Shown: positions 41,594 to 45,758 of the stretch, piece after piece
Position numbering within the stretch: the first letter of the stretch is position 1
Layout of the letters: every line of letters begins with the position of its first letter
Assembly: GCA_947165785.1 (NCBI GenBank)
Contig: CAMVBS010000012.1
Coordinates: forward strand, 1 to 45,758
Direction: 5' to 3'
Source: an uncultured Clostridia bacterium
GTDB lineage: Bacteria > Bacillota > Clostridia > Saccharofermentanales > Saccharofermentanaceae
DNA: 45,758 nucleotides
Translations under genes and position numbers: made by a program
Notes under the pieces: model-generated
What the model saw: the letters and a program-made list of their open reading frames with translations, nothing else
Told to the model about the DNA's origin: nothing
Databases searched by the model: none

Positions 41594-42322
41594 TTGCGAC
41601 TCAGTATCATCGTTCCTGCATATAACGAAGGAAAGAACATCTTCAACAATCTGAAGGTGATAGTTACTGCGTTGAGCGAGTTTTCCGCTGATTTCGAGGT
41701 AGTGGCAGTCAACGACGGAAGTAAGGATAACACCGCTTCCGAGATCATTCGCGCAAGTGAGGAAGACAAAAGGATCGTTCCTTGTATCTATGAAGTAAAT
41801 CGCGGTAAGGGCGGAGCCATTGTAGAGGGTGTAAGTCATGCAACCGGCGATGTTATCGGATTTCTAGATGCTGATCTTGACCTTCCGCCTACGATGCTCA
41901 AGGGATTCTGCGAGAAGATGAAGGAGACAGGCTGTGATGTTGTCATCGGCTCAAAGATGCACAAGGACTCCAAGGTCGATTATCCTTTTGCTCGAAAAGT
42001 TTTCTCACTTTGCTACTATATAATGCTCAAGGTACTCTTCGGCCTTAAGTGCAAGGACACTCAGACAGGAATCAAGATCTACAAAGCCGAGATAATCAAG
42101 AAAGTAGCAAGTCTTCAGAAAGTAAAGGGCTTTGCATTCGATATCGAGCAGCTTGCCATGGCAAATAAGCTCGGTGCCAAGATCGAAGAAATGCCGATAA
42201 CTCTTAATTACACCAGAGCAGCATCTTTCGGAAGGATAAAGTTCAAGGATGTCTTCAAGATGTTCACCGATACGATGAAGATCTGGTGGGAACTTCGAGT
42301 AACAAAGAAATACAAGCTTTAA
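41594..42322 (+). CDS. Family 2 glycosyltransferase, dolichyl-phosphate-mannose-synthase-like
   Basis: The domain begins LSIIVPAYNEGKNI, followed by VVAVNDGSKDNT, NRGKGGAIVEG and the metal-binding DxD in GFLDADLDLPP. The acceptor region has DTQTGIKIYKAEI and GFAFDIEQL. These are features of GT2 enzymes that transfer a sugar from a nucleotide sugar to a polyprenyl phosphate. There is no C-terminal membrane helix, so it resembles the soluble DPM1 type. The start is TTG 41594, seven bases after AAGGAAGG; a TTG at 41567 has no such site. The stop overlaps that of the convergent MATE gene by four bases. Confidence 0.88.
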   Translation: MRLSIIVPAYNEGKNIFNNLKVIVTALSEFSADFEVVAVNDGSKDNTASEIIRASEEDKRIVPCIYEVNRGKGGAIVEGVSHATGDVIGFLDADLDLPPTMLKGFCEKMKETGCDVVIGSKMHKDSKVDYPFARKVFSLCYYIMLKVLFGLKCKDTQTGIKIYKAEIIKKVASLQKVKGFAFDIEQLAMANKLGAKIEEMPITLNYTRAASFGRIKFKDVFKMFTDTMKIWWELRVTKKYKL

Positions 42323-43707
42323 GCGCTTTTAAGATCCTTACGGTTCTTGAAAGCGTTTTTCATGTAACGATTAGTTGCGAATACGATGGATATGAATATC
42401 GCACACACTATCCAGGTCAATGGTTCGCATATTATTATTCCGTTGTAACCATAGATATCTACCAGGAACTCAGCCATGATCACCTTCATTATCATCTCGA
42501 GAAAACTGCAGATCAAAGGTGCGATCTTCGAACCTACGCCCTGAAGAGTTGTCCTTGCAAGGCAAAGTACTGAAAGAACAAAGAAGAACGGCAGGTTCCA
42601 CTTCAGGTATTTGTGTGAAAGATCGATGATCTCTTCGTTTTTCGAGCCGGATATGAGAAATGACAATTTATCACCGACAAGGAATATCATGGCGATAAGG
42701 ATGACGATGATCACACATGAAGCGAGAAATACTTTCTTTATACCGGCGAAGATCCTGTCGTGCCTTCCTGCTCCGTGGTTCTGACCGGAAAACGTAGCCA
42801 TCGCAGTTGCTATCGTGGAGATAGGCATCATGCAGAAACTGTCGATCTTTCTGGCTGTCTGGTGAGCCGCGATGGTGGATTCTCCCAGATTATTGATCGA
42901 GCCTTGAAGGAAAAGAGTTCCGATATTAACGATAGTGAACATCATCGCAAATGATAGTCCGCTTGCAAAGAGATTTCCGATAAGTCTTCCTTCAGGAACC
43001 AGATCCTTGATCGAGATATGAAGGAGAGGGACAGCTTTCTTTATGTATATGAAGCAGGCTATAGATGCGACCAGTTGAGAAACAGCCGTAGCAATTGCCG
43101 CACCCTTAAGACCGGTTCCTAATCCGATAACAAAAAGAAGATCCAGTGCTACGTTCATAAAAGCGGAACAGATAAGCACGACCAATGGTGCGATGCTGTT
43201 TCCTATCGCTCTTAAGAATGAAGAACAGATATTGTATGCAAGTGTTAACGGAAGAGCTAGTATGATAACGAATATGTATGATCTTGCTTCTTCATATAAT
43301 GAATCGGGAACGTTTTGCATATGCATGACGGGATCCAGTGTAAGGATGCCGAAAATAACAATTGCCAAAGTACATGCGACTCCTAAAAAGATGCTGTTAC
43401 CTGCAGCTTTTTTCAGTTTTGATTCATCCCTGCTTCCGAAACAGTTTGAGATTATGACCGAAAAACCATTAGTCAGTCCGAATATGAGAGTTGTATAAAT
43501 ACTGAACAGTGTGGACACACAGCCGATTGCCGAGAGTGCCGAGTCGCCAAGGGCATGGCCAATGATTGCAGTATCCGTAAGATTGTAGAACTGCTGAAAA
43601 AGATTGCTGAGAAATAAGGGCAGGGCAAAAAGGATGATGACCTTTAACGGCTCACCCTTAGTAAGATCCATGCTGTGTCCCTTTTTTACATTGGCCTTGT
43701 CTGACAC
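42319..43707 (-). CDS. MATE-family efflux transporter, second copy
   Basis: The 462-residue protein has twelve expected helices with the typical N-terminal block (LFALPLFLSNLFQQFYNLTDTAIIGHALGDSALSAIG) and second-half block (IVNIGTLFLQGSINNLGESTIAAHQTARKIDSF). It is not closely similar to the other MATE protein nearby, so it is not a tandem duplication. The start is GTG with GGGAGGT six bases before. The gene overlaps the convergent glycosyltransferase by four bases with no terminator. Confidence 0.93.
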   Translation of the reverse strand: MSDKANVKKGHSMDLTKGEPLKVIILFALPLFLSNLFQQFYNLTDTAIIGHALGDSALSAIGCVSTLFSIYTTLIFGLTNGFSVIISNCFGSRDESKLKKAAGNSIFLGVACTLAIVIFGILTLDPVMHMQNVPDSLYEEARSYIFVIILALPLTLAYNICSSFLRAIGNSIAPLVVLICSAFMNVALDLLFVIGLGTGLKGAAIATAVSQLVASIACFIYIKKAVPLLHISIKDLVPEGRLIGNLFASGLSFAMMFTIVNIGTLFLQGSINNLGESTIAAHQTARKIDSFCMMPISTIATAMATFSGQNHGAGRHDRIFAGIKKVFLASCVIIVILIAMIFLVGDKLSFLISGSKNEEIIDLSHKYLKWNLPFFFVLSVLCLARTTLQGVGSKIAPLICSFLEMIMKVIMAEFLVDIYGYNGIIICEPLTWIVCAIFISIVFATNRYMKNAFKNRKDLKSA

Positions 43708-43778
43708 GATAATACCTCCCGAAAAGATATCAACTATCTTAACACTGAAGATATTATTGTCTATCAGATACGTATCAT

Positions 43779-45101
43779 TTATTCAGTTAACTGGAGTGGA
43801 TCCGAGTCTGATTCGGTGATATTTCTAAGGGCTCTGTTTATGACATTGACTCTGGTAGTCTGGAGCTTATCAAGATTCCTGGATGCAGTCTCGAGGTTGC
43901 CCTTTACTGTGCCGAGCATTTCATCGAATTTACCGAAAGCACTCTTAACGCCTGCCAAGGTCTTCTCGATCTCTGCCGACTTCTTCTCAATAGCAAGTGA
44001 CTGGAAGTAGTTGGTAACTGTACTTAAGATCGCAGTCAGGGTATACGGACCTGCAACGGTTATGTGCATCTTATTAAGTTCGTCTATCAGATTCAGGTTG
44101 ACGATCTCAGAGTACATTCCCTCGAATGGAACGAACAAGATCGCGTATGAAGTTGTGTAAGGCGGTTCCACATACTTGGTATAGATATCCTTGGCATCAG
44201 ATCTGATAGCGCTCTCCAATTGCTTTTTGGCTGCATTGATCCTGTCAGGATCACAGCTTTCATACGCATCAAGCAACTGTTCATATCTGTCGAGATGACA
44301 CTTTGAATCGATAGGAAGGTAGATATGACGATCGCTGTCCTTCTCCGGGAGTTTGATCGCGATCTCGACATGCTCTGAAGATCCGGGTCTAGTCGGACAT
44401 TCAACATCGTACAGCGATGGAGACAAAACATCCTGAATGATCTGTTTTAACTGAACCTCGCCCATTATTCCTCTGGTCTTTACTCCGCTTAATGTCTTCT
44501 CGAGACTTCCAACCTGGGTCGATATGCCTTTAAGCTCGCCCATGGACTTCTGGAGATCTCCCATTTGAGTAATGACACCACGGAAACTTTTCTCAAACTG
44601 TTCATTCAAGGTCTTATCAAGTCGCTCGCTCATCGTAAGCCTGATCGCTTCGATCTGAGCATTGTTCTCTTCTCTCATCTTAGCGAAGTTCTTGTTGATC
44701 GAATCGGTAAGTATGGTAAGTCTTGTCTCTGTAGACTTGAGCATGAGTTCGATGCCGTTCTTAATGGTTGTTGCATTGCCTTCAAGAAACTCTTTATTGG
44801 ATTCTTTATTGACAGCGAGCATCTTCGTGAAAGATGAATTCATATTGTCCAGTTTCTCTGAGATAAGCCTATTGGTCAGTGAATTCAGTTCTTCTGCATG
44901 TCTTCTGGAGATCTCCTGCTCATTATGCTCGACATTGGCAAGACTTTGCTCCATCTCTCTGATCGCTTCTTTAACCTCGCGACTGAGTTCGTCATCCAGA
45001 GAATTATTCATAAGATCATTATTTGTCTTTCTGGCAGTGAGATAAGACAGGAAAGCAACCAAAAAAGTAAACACGCTTATTATTAATATAATATATTCCA
45101 T
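43779..45101 (-). CDS. rmuC: RmuC-family DNA recombination protein
   Basis: An N-terminal membrane helix (YIILIISVFTFLVAFLSYL) is followed by a long coiled coil (about residues 40-190). The RmuC nuclease-like core begins with GSLEKTLSGVKTRGIMGEVQLKQIIQDVLSPS and includes PIDSKCHLDRYEQLL and SYAILFVPFEGMYSEI. In Escherichia coli RmuC limits inversion at inverted repeats. The fold is PD-(D/E)XK-like. The 440-residue length is normal. The ATG follows ACGGAGGT. It is divergent from the NUDIX gene, another genome-maintenance function. Confidence 0.95.
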   Translation of the reverse strand: MEYIILIISVFTFLVAFLSYLTARKTNNDLMNNSLDDELSREVKEAIREMEQSLANVEHNEQEISRRHAEELNSLTNRLISEKLDNMNSSFTKMLAVNKESNKEFLEGNATTIKNGIELMLKSTETRLTILTDSINKNFAKMREENNAQIEAIRLTMSERLDKTLNEQFEKSFRGVITQMGDLQKSMGELKGISTQVGSLEKTLSGVKTRGIMGEVQLKQIIQDVLSPSLYDVECPTRPGSSEHVEIAIKLPEKDSDRHIYLPIDSKCHLDRYEQLLDAYESCDPDRINAAKKQLESAIRSDAKDIYTKYVEPPYTTSYAILFVPFEGMYSEIVNLNLIDELNKMHITVAGPYTLTAILSTVTNYFQSLAIEKKSAEIEKTLAGVKSAFGKFDEMLGTVKGNLETASRNLDKLQTTRVNVINRALRNITESDSDPLQLTE

Positions 45102-45128
45102 AATAAACCTCCGTATAACCGTTTGGGG

Positions 45129-45134
45129 TATAAT
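45129..45134 (+). promoter_or_regulatory. -10 element for the NUDIX gene
   Basis: TATAAT preceded by GGG lies 47 bases before the ATG. No convincing -35 is seen. Confidence 0.4.
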
Positions 45135-45180
45135 ATCAAATACTGCTATTCATAAATCGGACAATAGGACTAATAACAAG

Positions 45181-45654
45181 ATGAAATTTCAAAGAACAAC
45201 ACTTTGCTATATATCAAAAGGAGAGGATTGGCTCTTTATACATAAGTCTCGCAAGAACGATCAGAACGTTGGAAAGTATCTCGGCATCGGCGGTCATATC
45301 GAAAAGGATGAGACACCGGATGAATGTATCGTAAGGGAGATCTTCGAAGAGACCGGATTAACAGGTGAAGATCTAAGCGGTCTTAAGAAGTATGGTGACA
45401 TCTTATTCGTAAGTGACATATACGGTGAAGAAGAGATGCATGTGTATCTTGCAGATTATGCGGCACCTGAAGACAAGAAGCTGCAAAGCTGCGAAGAGGG
45501 AGAACTGATCTGGATCAACAAAGACAAAGCAGATGAACTTCCTGTATGGGAAGGTGACCTTATAATGTTCGATCTTCTAAGGCGTAAAGAGCAGTTCAAA
45601 CTCAGGCTGGAATACGAAGGCGACAAGCTCAAAAAAGTCGACTTTTTAAACTGA
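45181..45654 (+). CDS. NUDIX hydrolase, MutT-type (8-oxo-dGTP-like)
   Basis: The NUDIX box runs from G38 to L60 with the pattern G-x5-E-x7-REUXEEXGU (key residues E44, R52, E53, E56, E57). It fits MutT/8-oxo-dGTP diphosphatases and related nucleotide-cleaning enzymes: the opening QRTTLCYISKGEDWLFIHK and the 157-residue length match YtkD/MutT-type proteins of Firmicutes. Substrate is inferred. The ribosome binding site is weak (AGGACTAATAAC before the ATG). Confidence 0.9.
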   Translation: MKFQRTTLCYISKGEDWLFIHKSRKNDQNVGKYLGIGGHIEKDETPDECIVREIFEETGLTGEDLSGLKKYGDILFVSDIYGEEEMHVYLADYAAPEDKKLQSCEEGELIWINKDKADELPVWEGDLIMFDLLRRKEQFKLRLEYEGDKLKKVDFLN

Positions 45655-45686
45655 GAAAATATTTTGAAAAATATAGAAAAAACCCC

Positions 45687-45715
45687 TTGCCAAATATCGG
45701 TATAGGTGCTAATAT
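45687..45715 (+). promoter_or_regulatory. Promoter facing the right edge
   Basis: TTGCCA (45687-45692) is 17 bases ahead of TAATAT (45710-45715), which overlaps a perfect TATAAT at 45713-45718. A GAGGAG site at 45733-45738 and a possible TTG start at 45741 follow, so the next gene probably begins at the edge. Too little is visible to identify it. Confidence 0.5.
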
Positions 45716-45758
45716 AATCGAGCCTTCTGAAAGAGGAGATTTGAAAGAAAAAAGTTTC

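Noticed and set aside
40110-43707. Tandem duplication of MATE genes
   Set aside because: The two proteins differ throughout and lie on opposite strands, with a glycosyltransferase between, so they are not a recent duplicate.
1-45758. tRNA, rRNA, transposon or prophage genes
   Set aside because: Reading both strands I found no cloverleaf, rRNA segment, transposase, integrase or phage structural gene. This was done by eye and could miss a small RNA.

Overview
The window looks like chromosomal DNA of a Gram-positive anaerobe of the class Clostridia, probably a gut or rumen lineage. The signs are GGAGG-type ribosome binding sites, lipobox lipoproteins, an iron-sulfur type PurF with a propeptide, DUF4214 surface repeats, a FliB-like protein, an esterase resembling rumen feruloyl esterases, and frequent AGG arginine codons. 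This placement is inference. I see no rRNA, tRNA, CRISPR array, prophage or insertion sequence.

Layout. 1-8150 is a signalling block: a GNAT acetyltransferase cut by the left edge, a diguanylate cyclase with a cytoplasmic sugar-binding-type sensor, a solute-binding lipoprotein without a permease, a membrane GGDEF-EAL phosphodiesterase and a convergent membrane diguanylate cyclase. 8200-13300 holds a metallo-beta-lactamase-fold hydrolase, a membrane protein with a Gly/His/Ser-rich start, a feruloyl-esterase-like hydrolase, a methyltransferase behind a phased repeat array, an unknown protein and a TetR regulator. 13330-19000 encodes surface proteins: a beta-helix/DUF4214 exoprotein, a zinc-ribbon membrane protein, a small membrane protein and an NlpC/P60 hydrolase. 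19000-24000 has a MocR-type regulator lacking its C-terminal part, divergent from an ECF transporter S component, then a lipoprotein, an anchored protein and an SPFH protein. 23990-31024 carries a DUF4299-like protein, a DUF2130 protein, a flavodoxin, a HAD phosphatase, glmS and purF.

31345-37333 is the most coherent system: a tightly coupled six-gene operon of MoxR ATPase, DUF58 protein, small anchored protein, two von Willebrand A proteins and a terminal protein joining a TPR-like region, two SpaA/Cna-B-like domains and a long Gly/Glu/Asp-rich tail. It resembles Bat operons, but the last gene is unusual. 37334-45758 holds a FliB-like protein, a lipoprotein/small membrane protein pair, two MATE transporters flanking a glycosyltransferase, RmuC, a NUDIX hydrolase and a promoter facing the right edge.

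Noncoding signals stand out. An octamer, TTTTCGAG, occurs about 20 times on the two strands, half of them in the small intergenic fraction, and three copies sit 17 bp ahead of -10-like hexamers. A 13-bp inverted repeat covers the glmS ribosome binding site. Three 16-bp repeat units lie between the methyltransferase promoter and its start. ATCTGGTTAT direct repeats lie between the MocR-type gene and the ECF S gene. All positions and counts were read by eye.
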